Shown here: positions 15,818-23,834 of the stretch, in pieces | Layout of the letters: each line of letters opens with the position of its first letter | Numbering within the stretch: the first letter of the stretch is position 1 | NCBI RefSeq assembly: GCF_014237835.1 | Contig: NZ_JACJVI010000024.1 | Coordinates: 1 to 50,720, forward strand | Source of the DNA: Rhizobium sp. AQ_MP | Lineage (GTDB): Bacteria > Pseudomonadota > Alphaproteobacteria > Rhizobiales > Rhizobiaceae | DNA length: 50,720 bases | Direction of reading: 5' to 3' | Position numbers and translations under genes: made by a program | The notes under the pieces: model-generated | The model's input: only the letters and a program-made list of their open reading frames with translations | What the model was told of the DNA's origin: nothing | Databases searched by the model: none

Positions 15818-17131
15818 CTAAACTCCAAGCAACGGGTCAAGTTCGCGGTAATCCGGCAGGCTGCGGTCGATGCCCATGCCATTCCGCATCACGATGCGGT
15901 CGGCCTGCGGACGGGACAAAAATTCGCTCCAGCGGCGGGCGCTGAAGAGGACGAGATCGGCCTTGGCGCCGACGGCGATGCGGCCATGATCCGGGCGCTT
16001 CAGGATGTCGGCCGGCGTGCGGGTGACGACCCTTGCTGCCGTATCCAGCGGATGGTCGAGATGGATGATGCGCACCGCCTCGCGGAAGACTTCGACCGGA
16101 TCAAGATCACCATAGGCATAGAAGGGGTCGCGGGTGTTGTCGGAGGAGACGGCGGTTGCGACACCGGCGGCTGACAGTTCGTGGAAGAGGGTGACGCCGC
16201 GTTGGCGGGGCGTGCGTCCTGACACGCGGTCCTGCAGATACATGTTGCACATCGGCAGCGAGACGACCGAGAGGCCGGCCTCAGCCACCAGATCGATCGT
16301 TCGTTTTGCGAGATCATCGTCCTGGCGGGCAAGCGAGCAACAGTGACCGACGGTGACTGCGCCCTCGAAGCCATTGCGGAGCTTGGCTTCCGCAATCGTC
16401 TTCAGCGTCAGGGTTTCCTTGTCCTGCGTCTCGTCGACATGCAGGTCGATGTCGAGGCCCTTCTCGGTTGCGGTGCGGAAGAGGATGTCGAGCTTCTCAT
16501 CAAGCCCGGGCATCAGGTAGGTGACGCCACCGAGCAGGCCCTTGTTGGCGACGATGACCTCAACGAGATCCTTGAAGAAGGCCTCATCGGTGATCTGGTC
16601 AAAGGGGAAAAGGGCGGCGGCCTGCAGGTCGATCTTGCCTGCCCAGGCGTCGCGGACTTCGGCGAAGACCTCGAATGAGATGCGGTGCTGGGGCGCCAGG
16701 CTGTCGAGATGGGTGCGGATCAGGCTCGTGCCGTGGGCGTAAGCCGTGCGCAGGGAAAATTCCATCCGGGCTTTGACGTCGTCAGCCGTCCAGCGGGCAA
16801 CGCGGTCGGCCTGTACGGCTTCGAGCGCGCCGATGAAGTCGCCCGTCGGGTTGGGCTTGCGGTCCCAGATATGGCCCTTGTCGAGATGGGTGTGCATGTC
16901 GACGAAGGTCGGCCAGACCATGCCGTGGCGGAGATCCGTAGAGGGGAGGCCTGATGGGGCGGTCCCGGGCCTCAGGATCGCCTCGACCTTGCCGTCGGCG
17001 ACAACGATATCGGCGCTGATCAGGCCCTCGCAGGCCGGGGCCTCGACACCATCGACGCAGATCTCGGGCAGCGTCGCATTGGCGAGAACGAAGCGCTTGG
17101 CGGCGGGCAGAGTGGCAATGGCATTCGACAT
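15818..17131 (-). CDS. CodA-like amidohydrolase (cytosine deaminase family)
   Basis: This 437-residue metal-dependent hydrolase resembles cytosine/isocytosine deaminases. Metal-site motifs are DMHTHLDKGHIWDRKPNP (H-x-H and the LDK typical of CodA), DLHVDETQDKETL, VTVGHCCSL and the late aspartate in VSSDNTRDPFYAYGDLDPV. The C-terminal IAVGAKADLVLF is the composite-domain signature of the superfamily. The stop of the upstream permease shares one base with its ATG (TGATG). With an N-compound importer on one side and an FAD oxidase on the other, it likely deaminates or opens an imported ring compound such as a pyrimidine, hydantoin or creatinine-like molecule. Confidence 0.88.
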   Translation of the reverse strand: MSNAIATLPAAKRFVLANATLPEICVDGVEAPACEGLISADIVVADGKVEAILRPGTAPSGLPSTDLRHGMVWPTFVDMHTHLDKGHIWDRKPNPTGDFIGALEAVQADRVARWTADDVKARMEFSLRTAYAHGTSLIRTHLDSLAPQHRISFEVFAEVRDAWAGKIDLQAAALFPFDQITDEAFFKDLVEVIVANKGLLGGVTYLMPGLDEKLDILFRTATEKGLDIDLHVDETQDKETLTLKTIAEAKLRNGFEGAVTVGHCCSLARQDDDLAKRTIDLVAEAGLSVVSLPMCNMYLQDRVSGRTPRQRGVTLFHELSAAGVATAVSSDNTRDPFYAYGDLDPVEVFREAVRIIHLDHPLDTAARVVTRTPADILKRPDHGRIAVGAKADLVLFSARRWSEFLSRPQADRIVMRNGMGIDRSLPDYRELDPLLGV

Positions 17132-17925
17132 CAGTTTTCTCGTTTCAGGCTGCTCTCATGCCAGCGATGCAGCGCCAGCCAGGAAATGAAGGAGGTAATG
17201 GCGAAGATGACCACGCCGAGGCAGGAGAGCAGGAAGAGGGCAGCGAAGAGTCGGGGAATGTTCAGACGGAACTGGGCCTCCAGCAGGCGGAAGGCAAGGC
17301 CCGAGCCGGCGCCGGCCGAGCCTGCTGCAAATTCTGCGACCACGGCGGCGATCAGCGCGAGGCCGCCACCGATGCGCAAGCCTGTCATGAAATAGGGCAG
17401 GGAGGCCGGGAGCTTCAGATAGAGCAGGGTCTGCCAGCGGGAGGCGCCGTAGAGATCGAAGAGGTTCAGGAGATTGTGGTCGACGCTCTTCAGGCCCTGC
17501 ACCATGTTCGAGAGGATCGGGAAGAAGGCGACGAGGAAGGCGCAGATCAAAAGTGCGACCTGTGTCGAAGGCGCGTAGATCAGGATCAGTGGTGCAATCG
17601 CGACGATCGGGGTCACCTGCAGGATGACGGTGATCGGATAGAAGGCGACTTCGATCCACTTCGACTGGACGAGGAAGACCGCGATGCCGACGCCGCCGAT
17701 CAGCGCCAGCGCGAGTGACATCAGGGTGATCTGGGTGGTGACCCAGAGCGCCGGCGAGAGCGTGCCCCAGTCCTTGACCAGAGCGCCGGCGATGGCGATC
17801 GGGCCCGGCAGAATGTATTGCGGCACTCCGGAGACCCAGACGCCGACCTGCCAGATCACGAGAAGCACAAAGACGACGAGGATCGGAATGAGGATCTTCA
17901 GGAGGGTTTCGGCCGGTCCGGTCAT
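17131..17925 (-). CDS. NitT/TauT-type ABC transporter permease
   Basis: This 264-residue inner-membrane protein has about six hydrophobic segments and the BPD-transport inner membrane domain. The coupling loop is visible as LFDLYGASRWQTLLYLKLPA (EAA-like) followed by SLPYFMTGLRIGGGLALIAA. It belongs to the SsuC/TauC/ThiX group, which imports sulfonates, nitrate, pyrimidines or similar small molecules. It overlaps both neighbours by one base (TGATG at each end), so the three genes are tightly coupled. Confidence 0.92.
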   Translation of the reverse strand: MTGPAETLLKILIPILVVFVLLVIWQVGVWVSGVPQYILPGPIAIAGALVKDWGTLSPALWVTTQITLMSLALALIGGVGIAVFLVQSKWIEVAFYPITVILQVTPIVAIAPLILIYAPSTQVALLICAFLVAFFPILSNMVQGLKSVDHNLLNLFDLYGASRWQTLLYLKLPASLPYFMTGLRIGGGLALIAAVVAEFAAGSAGAGSGLAFRLLEAQFRLNIPRLFAALFLLSCLGVVIFAITSFISWLALHRWHESSLKREN

Positions 17926-18746
17926 CAGTGCTCCTCCCCACCCATGGCTTCCAGCAATGTCTTCGAGACCGTTTCGCAGGCCTGGCGATATTCTTCCGAG
18001 GAACGGTAAAGCGCGTCGCGTTCAAGGCTGGTGACCAGCGGAAAATCCGCATGCACGCGACCGGGGCGCGCCTTCATGACGACGATACGGTTGGAGAGGT
18101 AGGCGCTTTCGAAGACCGAATGGGTGACGAAGATGACCGTGATGCCGGTCTCCTTCCAGAGGCGCAGCACGTCGTCGTTCAGCTTCTGGCGCGTGATCTC
18201 ATCAAGTGCGGCGAAGGGCTCGTCCATCAGCAGCAGTTTCGGCTTGGTGACCAGCGCTCGGGCGATCGACACGCGCATCTTCATGCCGCCGGAGAGTTCG
18301 CGGGGATAGGCGTCCGCGAAGTCTTTGAGGCCGACGCGTTCCAGGGCGGCGAGAATGTCCGCCTTTGCTGCGGCCTTCGTGACGCCCCGCAGCTTCAACG
18401 GGAGGTAGACATTGCCGAAGACGGTGGCCCACGGCATCAGCGTAGGCTCTTGGAAGACGAAGGAGATGTCGCCTTCGGGCAGTCCCTTGGAATTGATGCG
18501 GGAGCTTGGCCAGTCGATTGTGCCCGTGGTGACGTCGCCGAGGCCGGCGATGATCCGGAGTGCCGTCGACTTGCCGCAGCCGGAGGGGCCGAGAAGCGAG
18601 ACGAATTCGCCGCCGTTCACCGTCAGCGACATGCCGGTCAGCGCGACCGTGCCGCTGGAAAAGACCTTGGACACGTCCTTCATCACCACCAGCGCCCGGC
18701 GCTGTTCGGGGGGAGGAGCGAGCGTCTGGACTTCGGAAAGGGACAT
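17925..18746 (-). CDS. NitT/TauT-type ABC transporter ATP-binding protein
   Basis: This 273-residue ATPase has Walker A GPSGCGKST, Q-loop FVFQEPTLMPWATVFGNVYL, signature ELSGGMKMRVSIARALVTKP, Walker B LLLMDEPFAALDEITRQ and the switch region VIFVTHSVFESAYLSNRIVV. These details match the SsuB/TauB/NrtD group. It partners with the permease at 17131-17925 and the binding protein at 18903-19919. It is separated from the latter by a palindromic repeat that probably lowers expression of this gene relative to the binding protein. Confidence 0.93.
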   Translation of the reverse strand: MSLSEVQTLAPPPEQRRALVVMKDVSKVFSSGTVALTGMSLTVNGGEFVSLLGPSGCGKSTALRIIAGLGDVTTGTIDWPSSRINSKGLPEGDISFVFQEPTLMPWATVFGNVYLPLKLRGVTKAAAKADILAALERVGLKDFADAYPRELSGGMKMRVSIARALVTKPKLLLMDEPFAALDEITRQKLNDDVLRLWKETGITVIFVTHSVFESAYLSNRIVVMKARPGRVHADFPLVTSLERDALYRSSEEYRQACETVSKTLLEAMGGEEH

Positions 18747-18780
18747 GGATGGCCTTGGACTGTGAACGAAGAGGAGCGCT

Positions 18781-18897
18781 GCCCCTCACCCTACCCTCTC
18801 CCCGCGAGCGGGGAGAGGGGATGTCATCCCCGGCGCTTGCCCAGAAACTCCTTCTCCCCGCTTGCGGGGAAAGGTGGCGGCAGCCGGATGAGGGGCA
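18781..18897. repeat. Palindromic intergenic repeat between binding protein and ATPase genes
   Basis: The element has outer arms GCCCCTCA (18781-18788) and TGAGGGGC (18890-18897). Inside are two strong hairpins: CTCTCCCCGCGAGCGGGGAG near 18796-18817, and CTCCCCGCTTGCGGGG-type near 18853-18872. This is a multi-hairpin dispersed repeat common between genes in rhizobia and relatives. Lying directly after the binding-protein stop within the operon, it could stabilise the upstream mRNA or partly end transcription. Confidence 0.7.
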
Positions 18898-18902
18898 GAG
18901 CC

Positions 18903-19919
18903 TTACTTCTTCAACGCCATCCCTACGCCCTTGCAGACGAACTGGGTGGTGTAGGCTTTCTTGTAGTCGAGGTCGGCGGGCTGGACGCCGATCTGGACCA
19001 TGGCGTCGAAGAAGGCCTTGTACTTCTCGTCGGTCATGCAGCCGATGCCCTTTTCGAGCGCTTCGGCGGATTCGAGAATGCCATATTCCTTCATCTTGGC
19101 GATCGAATACTCGATCTGGCCATCCGTCATTTCCGGATTGTCCTTCTTGATGAGGTCGTTGGCGGCCTTGTTGTCGCCGTAGATATAGTTGTACCAGCCC
19201 TCGATCGAGGCATCGACGAAGCGCTGGACAACATCCGGCTTGGTCTCGACCATGGTCGTCGTGGTGGTGATCATGGTGGAGTAGGGGTTGTAACCGTTGT
19301 CGGCGAGCAGGAAGACCTTCGGAGCCCAGCCGGCCTGCTTCTCGATCTCATAGGGTTCGGAAGTCAGGTAGCCCTGCTGCGCAGACTTCGGATCGGCTAT
19401 GAAGGGGGCGGGGTTGAAGGTGTAGGGCTTGTACTTCTCGTCGGTGAAGCCCTCGAAATTCTTCTTCATCCACTCGTAATAGGTGACGTAGCCATCCTTG
19501 CCCATGAAGATGGTGTCGAGCTTGGCGAGATCGGCAAATGTCTCGATGCCCTGATCGGGGTGGGCGAGCAGGACCTGCGGATCCTTCTGGAAGATGGCCG
19601 CGACGTCGATCAGCGGAATGCCTTCCTTGACGGCGTCCATCTCGCCGAGCGGGCTTCCCATGTAGAAATCCACCTTGCCGGCGATCAGCAGGGAGCGGTT
19701 GGCCGCCTGCGGGCCGCCCTGGATGATGGTGACCTTCAGGCCGTATTTCTCATAGGTGCCGTCGGCGACGGCCTGGTAGAAGCCACCGTGTTCGGCCTGG
19801 GCGAGCCAGTTGGTGCCATAACTGACCTCGTCGAGGGCCAGTGCGGTTGAGGCAGAAGCCAGCGAAGCTGCAAGGCCCAACAGGGCAAAGAGGCTGGTCT
19901 TGGTGAGCGTGTCGCGCAT
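18903..19919 (-). CDS. ABC transporter substrate-binding protein, NMT1/THI5-like
   Basis: This 338-residue periplasmic protein begins MRDTLTKTSLFALLGLAASL with a signal peptide cut near STALALDEV. The mature domain has YGTNWLAQAEHGGFYQAVAD and GLKVTIIQGGPQAANRSLL, the opening of the NMT1/SsuA-like family that includes pyrimidine (ThiY-like) and alkanesulfonate binders. The ATG at 19919 is chosen because AGGGGAA precedes it and the signal peptide starts there. The longer frame to 20105 would read through the control region. It is the first gene of the five-gene operon and is divergent from the LysR gene. Confidence 0.9.
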   Translation of the reverse strand: MRDTLTKTSLFALLGLAASLASASTALALDEVSYGTNWLAQAEHGGFYQAVADGTYEKYGLKVTIIQGGPQAANRSLLIAGKVDFYMGSPLGEMDAVKEGIPLIDVAAIFQKDPQVLLAHPDQGIETFADLAKLDTIFMGKDGYVTYYEWMKKNFEGFTDEKYKPYTFNPAPFIADPKSAQQGYLTSEPYEIEKQAGWAPKVFLLADNGYNPYSTMITTTTTMVETKPDVVQRFVDASIEGWYNYIYGDNKAANDLIKKDNPEMTDGQIEYSIAKMKEYGILESAEALEKGIGCMTDEKYKAFFDAMVQIGVQPADLDYKKAYTTQFVCKGVGMALKK

Positions 19920-19991
19920 TGATCGTTCCCCTGTTCGTTGCAGGACCCGTTTTCGGGCTCCTTTTTGGTCATTTGATCGGTCGCGTTGCGT

Positions 19992-20055
19992 CTTGAAAAG
20001 CATCAAATTTCGTCCGCATCGATGCTTTTTTTGCATCGCCCCCGAGATTGATGCA
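19992..20055. promoter_or_regulatory. Candidate LysR operator region in the divergent promoter
   Basis: The 178-bp spacer between the binding-protein ATG and the LysR GTG carries a cluster of GATGC/GCATC words. AAAAGCATC at 19996-20004 is the exact reverse complement of GATGCTTTT at 20021-20029. Within it lies the palindrome GCATCGATGC (20016-20025). A second dyad is TGCATC (20032-20037) with GATGCA (20050-20055). The 34 bases 19992-20025 recur at 21911-21944 with 28 identities, ahead of the creatininase gene. LysR proteins classically bind such dyads in the divergent promoter. Confidence 0.65.
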
Positions 20056-20096
20056 TAGTGATGCGGCATGACTAATTTTTGCGCAGCGGAGGTCCC

Positions 20097-21050
20097 GTGC
20101 TGCACTCCCGAAAGCTCGTCTACATCAACGAAATCGTTCGCTGCGGCTCGATCCGGAAAGCGGCCCAGCGCCTCAATGTCGCATCATCGGCCGTCAACCG
20201 CCAGATCTTGGCGCTGGAGGAAGAGTTGGGGGCGCCGATCTTCGAGCGGCTGCCGAAAGGCTTGCGGCTGACGGCGGCGGGTGAGCTCTGTGTCGAGCAT
20301 ATCCGCGACGTTCTGAAAAACTACGAGCGGCTGGAAGGGCGCATTCGCGGACTGAAGACCCCACAGGCGGGCAAGGTTTCGCTGGTGACGACCGTCGGCC
20401 TTGCCTCGGGGCCGCTGCCGGCGATCCTGGCCGGTTTTGTCGCCGAGCATCCGAGGGTTCAGATCAAGCTGCGCAATGACGGCGGCTCGACGACGATCAA
20501 CCCGGTGTTGACCGGAGAGGTCGATCTCGGCCTCGGTTTCAACATCCCGGCGACACCCGGCATCCGGACGCTCGCTAATTTCGATGTGCCTGTCGGTGTG
20601 GTGCTGCCGCCCGGGCATCGGCTGGCGGAGGAAGAGGGGCCGGTCGATCTGGTCGAGGTGGTGCAGGAGCCGCTGATCCTCGCCCAAGCGGGCACCAGCC
20701 TGCGCAACATCATCGATCTCGCGCTTGCGCCGCTGCCGCTGCCGGTCGAGCCGGTCGTCGAGACGAATTCCTCGGAACTGATGAAGCAGCTGGTGAAGGC
20801 GGGGACGGGGCTGACGATGCTCAATCCGCTTGATGCGGTGGCAGAATGCCGGCGGGGCGAGCTGATTTTTCGGCCCCTCACCGAGGCGCATATCCGGCAC
20901 CAGCCGATGAAGCTCTTTGCGCGGGCGCGTGCGCCGCTCGATTCCGCGACGAGCCTCTTTGTCGAATATCTGATGCAGGAACTTCTGGCTCTGGTCCAGG
21001 ATCTGAAGGCCCGGGGCCATATCCCCGAGACTATTCGCGGCCAGGTCTGA
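20097..21050 (+). CDS. LysR-family transcriptional regulator
   Basis: This 317-residue regulator has an N-terminal winged HTH (LVYINEIVRCGSIRKAAQRL, then NVASSAVNRQILALEEELGA and FERLPKGLRLTAAGE). A LysR substrate domain follows (VSLVTTVGLASGPLPAIL, GEVDLGLGFNIP). The GTG at 20097 is chosen because GGAGG lies five bases upstream; a TTG at 20079 would place that site inside the gene. It is divergent from the ABC/amidohydrolase operon, the classical arrangement for autoregulated activation. It converges on the creatininase gene with 7 bp between stops. The inducer is presumably the imported compound or a breakdown product. Confidence 0.92.
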   Translation: MLHSRKLVYINEIVRCGSIRKAAQRLNVASSAVNRQILALEEELGAPIFERLPKGLRLTAAGELCVEHIRDVLKNYERLEGRIRGLKTPQAGKVSLVTTVGLASGPLPAILAGFVAEHPRVQIKLRNDGGSTTINPVLTGEVDLGLGFNIPATPGIRTLANFDVPVGVVLPPGHRLAEEEGPVDLVEVVQEPLILAQAGTSLRNIIDLALAPLPLPVEPVVETNSSELMKQLVKAGTGLTMLNPLDAVAECRRGELIFRPLTEAHIRHQPMKLFARARAPLDSATSLFVEYLMQELLALVQDLKARGHIPETIRGQV

Positions 21051-21057
21051 GCCCTCT

Positions 21058-21858
21058 TCATCCGGGCGTATAGAGGTTGGACAGCGGGTAGGCCGCGACG
21101 TCGCGCAGCATTTCGATGAAGCCGGCCACCTGGTGGCGGCAGATCGCGGCACCCTTTTCCGCCGTGCCCTTCGAGGCGTCGCCAACGACGCCATAGGGGT
21201 TCAGGTCATGGGCGATCCAGGCCAGAGAATGCGGTGGAAGCGGTGTGAGGAACTTCGAATTCGCGCGCATCTCCTCGGCTTTCGAGACGAAGTTCTGCGC
21301 CTTGTCCATACGCACCAGTTCGGGTCGGAAATGCAGCATCAGCGAGGTCTCGACTTCGCCGCCATGGATGCCATAGCGGCTTTCATGCTCGGAGATCATC
21401 CCCTCCGGGTTCCCGAAACGGCCCCATTGGGTCGAGACGACGACCATCTGGTGACGGACGCGCAGTTCGCGAGCGACAATGCTCATGACGTCGACATTGC
21501 CGCCATGGGAGTTGACGATGACCAGCTTGCGGATGCCGGCTTCGGCAACCTTGCTGCCGATGGCCGTCCAGGCCGGGATCAGGATCTCTGGGCCGAAGGA
21601 CAGGCTGCCGGGGCCGTACACGTGTTCGTTCGCCTTGCCGATCTCCTGGGTAGGAAGCACGAGAAAGTCGAGGTCATCCGGACGCTGAACTTTCAGTTCG
21701 GCCAGCATGCCATTGGCGATGGCGACGTCGGTTGCGATCGGTAGGTGGGGGCCATGCTGTTCGGTCGAGGCGATCGGCAGGATGGCGACCGTTGTTTCGG
21801 GCGAAAGTGCTGCGAAATCATAGGTCGTCAGTTCGTTCCAGAAGAATGGTCTGGCCAT
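21058..21858 (-). CDS. Creatininase-family amidohydrolase
   Basis: This 266-residue protein matches the creatininase family, metal-dependent hydrolases that act on cyclic or linear amides. Members include creatininase itself and the formamidopyrimidine hydrolase ArfB. Metal and active-site motifs are ILPIASTEQHGPHLPIATD, VIVNSHGGNVDVMS and YGIHGGEVETSLMLHF. The ATG at 21858 has GGGGAA upstream; the longer frame to 21900 is less likely. It has its own promoter but shares a 34-bp upstream element with the ABC/amidohydrolase operon, so it probably supplies a second hydrolytic step of the same pathway. Confidence 0.9.
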   Translation of the reverse strand: MARPFFWNELTTYDFAALSPETTVAILPIASTEQHGPHLPIATDVAIANGMLAELKVQRPDDLDFLVLPTQEIGKANEHVYGPGSLSFGPEILIPAWTAIGSKVAEAGIRKLVIVNSHGGNVDVMSIVARELRVRHQMVVVSTQWGRFGNPEGMISEHESRYGIHGGEVETSLMLHFRPELVRMDKAQNFVSKAEEMRANSKFLTPLPPHSLAWIAHDLNPYGVVGDASKGTAEKGAAICRHQVAGFIEMLRDVAAYPLSNLYTPG

Positions 21859-22170
21859 AGCCGTTCCCCGCTTTCGTAACCTTTCCCGTTCGATAGGCAA
21901 AAGCGTAGAACTCGAAAAGCACCATATTTCGCTCGCAGCGATGCCAAATTGCGCTCGCAGGCTGGCCGATCGGGCAAATTCCGACGACGACAGTGGCCAT
22001 TTGGAATGCCTGCGGCCAGATGGCTAGATGCGGCTAAGGTTCAGGTGCTCCGCGTCTAAACATGGAGAACCACACGACGTTCTCGGTCGTTTCAAATTCT
22101 GGCGCAGTTTCGGCGGGGCTGGTTTCGGAGCCGCACATGGCGCTTTGCCGCTTTCTGTTGCCGGCGGCCC
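21859..22170 (-). promoter_or_regulatory. Promoter region of the creatininase gene with a 34-bp element shared with the ABC operon
   Basis: No gene is seen in these 312 bp. The element at 21911-21944 (starting CTCGAAAAGCACC and ending GCGATGC) matches 19992-20025 at 28 of 34 positions. It lies in the same orientation to its gene, 53-86 bases upstream of the ATG compared with 73-106 in the ABC operon. The right part, 22010-22170, is the 3' flank of the dihydroxyacetone kinase gene, and no clear terminator is seen there. Confidence 0.6.
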
Positions 22171-23823
22171 TTAATCTGCGGGTTTGGCCTGTGGTCCGCC
22201 ATGGCGACGCGCGAGGAACTCGAAGAGGCGTGCGACGGCCTCTGCGCCAGGATCAACGTGGCCCTCAAGCTGCCGGGCATTGATGTAGGCAGCTCGGCCT
22301 GCCCGTGCCTTGAGATAGGTGGCGGTCAGGTTGGCACCCGTACGAGCCGCGGTGGCTGCCGCTGCAAAACCCTTGTCGAAGGCTTCCAGCGCTGGTGACA
22401 GCGCATCCACCATCGTTCGGTCACCGAGGCCGGCACCGCCAATCTCCTGCATACGCGCCAGTCCCGCTTTCAGCGCCTCACGCATGCTGAGCCCGCTGGA
22501 GGCACCGTCTCCGGCCGCGGCAAAAAATATGGCGAGCAGAACTCCGGAAGAGCCGCCCATGGTCTGGCTGAGTTCCTGGCCCATGGCGCGCAGCAGCTGC
22601 GTGTGATCTGCCAGCGGCAATCGGTCGAGGGCTTCGATCAGGGCGCGGGCGGCACTGGCCAGCGTCGAGCCGGTATCGCCGTCGCCGGATTTGGCATCGA
22701 GCGCGTTGAGGTCCTTTTCCGCCTCGATCAGAAGCTTGCAGCACTCCGTCAGGAACTGGCGCGTCGGCAGATGCTCAGAGGCGAGCGGCGCGATCGGGGT
22801 CAGGCCATCGGGCAAGGCGATGATGTTGACAGGCCGGATTGCCGCCACGCCCGGCCAGGCCGCCAGCCCGACGGGCTTGGCCAGTAAATCGAGATCGGCC
22901 TTTTCTGCCGGCATCACGGAAACTGAAAAGCCGTGCATGTCGAGCGAAGTCATCATCGGCGCCGGTCCGACGATATGCGAGATGCGCCCACCGATCGGGG
23001 ACTGGACCAGTTCGTTGACGACAACGGCCATTTCAAGGACGGAGGTGCCGCCGAGATTGTTCAGGAGAACGACATGGGGCTTATCCTCCATGCCAGCGGC
23101 AAGCCTCTCCGCCATGGCGGCCACCGCACCCCGGACGCCATCATAATCGATCTGTTCGACCCCAGCCTCGCCATGAATGCCGAGGCCGAGTTCAGCCCGC
23201 CCTTCCGGAATTCGGGCCTCCTTCGGAGATCCTGGAACCGTGCAGGTGTCAAGCGAGATGCCGATCGAACGGGTATTGGCGATCACCCGTCGCGCCGTCT
23301 CGACGAGGGCATCGAGGCTTGCGCCATTCTCTGCCATGGCACCGGCGATCTTGTGCACGAAAAGTGTTCCGGCCACCCCGCGCGACTGGGGCAGATCGGG
23401 CAGGGCGATGTCGTCATCGACAATCACCATGCCGACATTGAGCCCGAAGGCACGCGCGCGCTCGGCAGCGAGGCCGAAGTTCAGGCGGTCACCGGTATAG
23501 TTCTTGACGATCAGCAGGCAACCAAGGGGACCGGTCACCGCCAGGATTGCGGCCAGGATGGCATCCACGCTCGGAGAGGCAAAGACGTCACCACAGACCG
23601 CGGCCGTTAGCATGCCGCGCCCGACGAAGCCGGCATGGGCCGGCTCGTGACCGGATCCGCCGCCCGACACGATTGCGACCTTCGACTTGTCCCAGTCGGA
23701 ACGTACCACGACGCGGATATGCGGATAGCCATCGAGTCGGCTCAATGCCCCGGCCGAGGCCATGAGCACACCGTCGATTGCCTCGATTACGACGTTTTCC
23801 CTGCTGTTGAGGAATTGAGACAT
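22171..23823 (-). CDS. Dihydroxyacetone kinase, fused DhaK-DhaL form
   Basis: This 550-residue protein is an ATP-type ketose kinase with both domains in one chain. The DhaK part (about 1-330) has VSGGGSGHEPAHAGFVGRGM, the YTGDRLNFGLAAERA loop and GLGIHGEAG. H217 there matches the histidine that binds the substrate carbonyl covalently in the family. The DhaL part (about 350-550) has the Mg-ATP motif LDAKSGDGDTGSTLASAARA and TMGGSSGVLLAIFFAAAGDG. Fused forms use ATP rather than the phosphotransferase system. GGGAGGG precedes the ATG. It ends a CUT1 ABC operon, so the imported compound is probably glycerol-like, or converted to a three- or four-carbon ketose. Confidence 0.92.
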   Translation of the reverse strand: MSQFLNSRENVVIEAIDGVLMASAGALSRLDGYPHIRVVVRSDWDKSKVAIVSGGGSGHEPAHAGFVGRGMLTAAVCGDVFASPSVDAILAAILAVTGPLGCLLIVKNYTGDRLNFGLAAERARAFGLNVGMVIVDDDIALPDLPQSRGVAGTLFVHKIAGAMAENGASLDALVETARRVIANTRSIGISLDTCTVPGSPKEARIPEGRAELGLGIHGEAGVEQIDYDGVRGAVAAMAERLAAGMEDKPHVVLLNNLGGTSVLEMAVVVNELVQSPIGGRISHIVGPAPMMTSLDMHGFSVSVMPAEKADLDLLAKPVGLAAWPGVAAIRPVNIIALPDGLTPIAPLASEHLPTRQFLTECCKLLIEAEKDLNALDAKSGDGDTGSTLASAARALIEALDRLPLADHTQLLRAMGQELSQTMGGSSGVLLAIFFAAAGDGASSGLSMREALKAGLARMQEIGGAGLGDRTMVDALSPALEAFDKGFAAAATAARTGANLTATYLKARAGRAAYINARQLEGHVDPGAEAVARLFEFLARRHGGPQAKPAD

Positions 23824-23834
23824 GTGACCCTCCC

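Noticed and set aside
17928..19850. A 640-codon plus-strand frame across the ABC ATPase and binding-protein genes.
   Set aside because: It is antisense to two well-supported genes and the palindromic repeat, with no family similarity.
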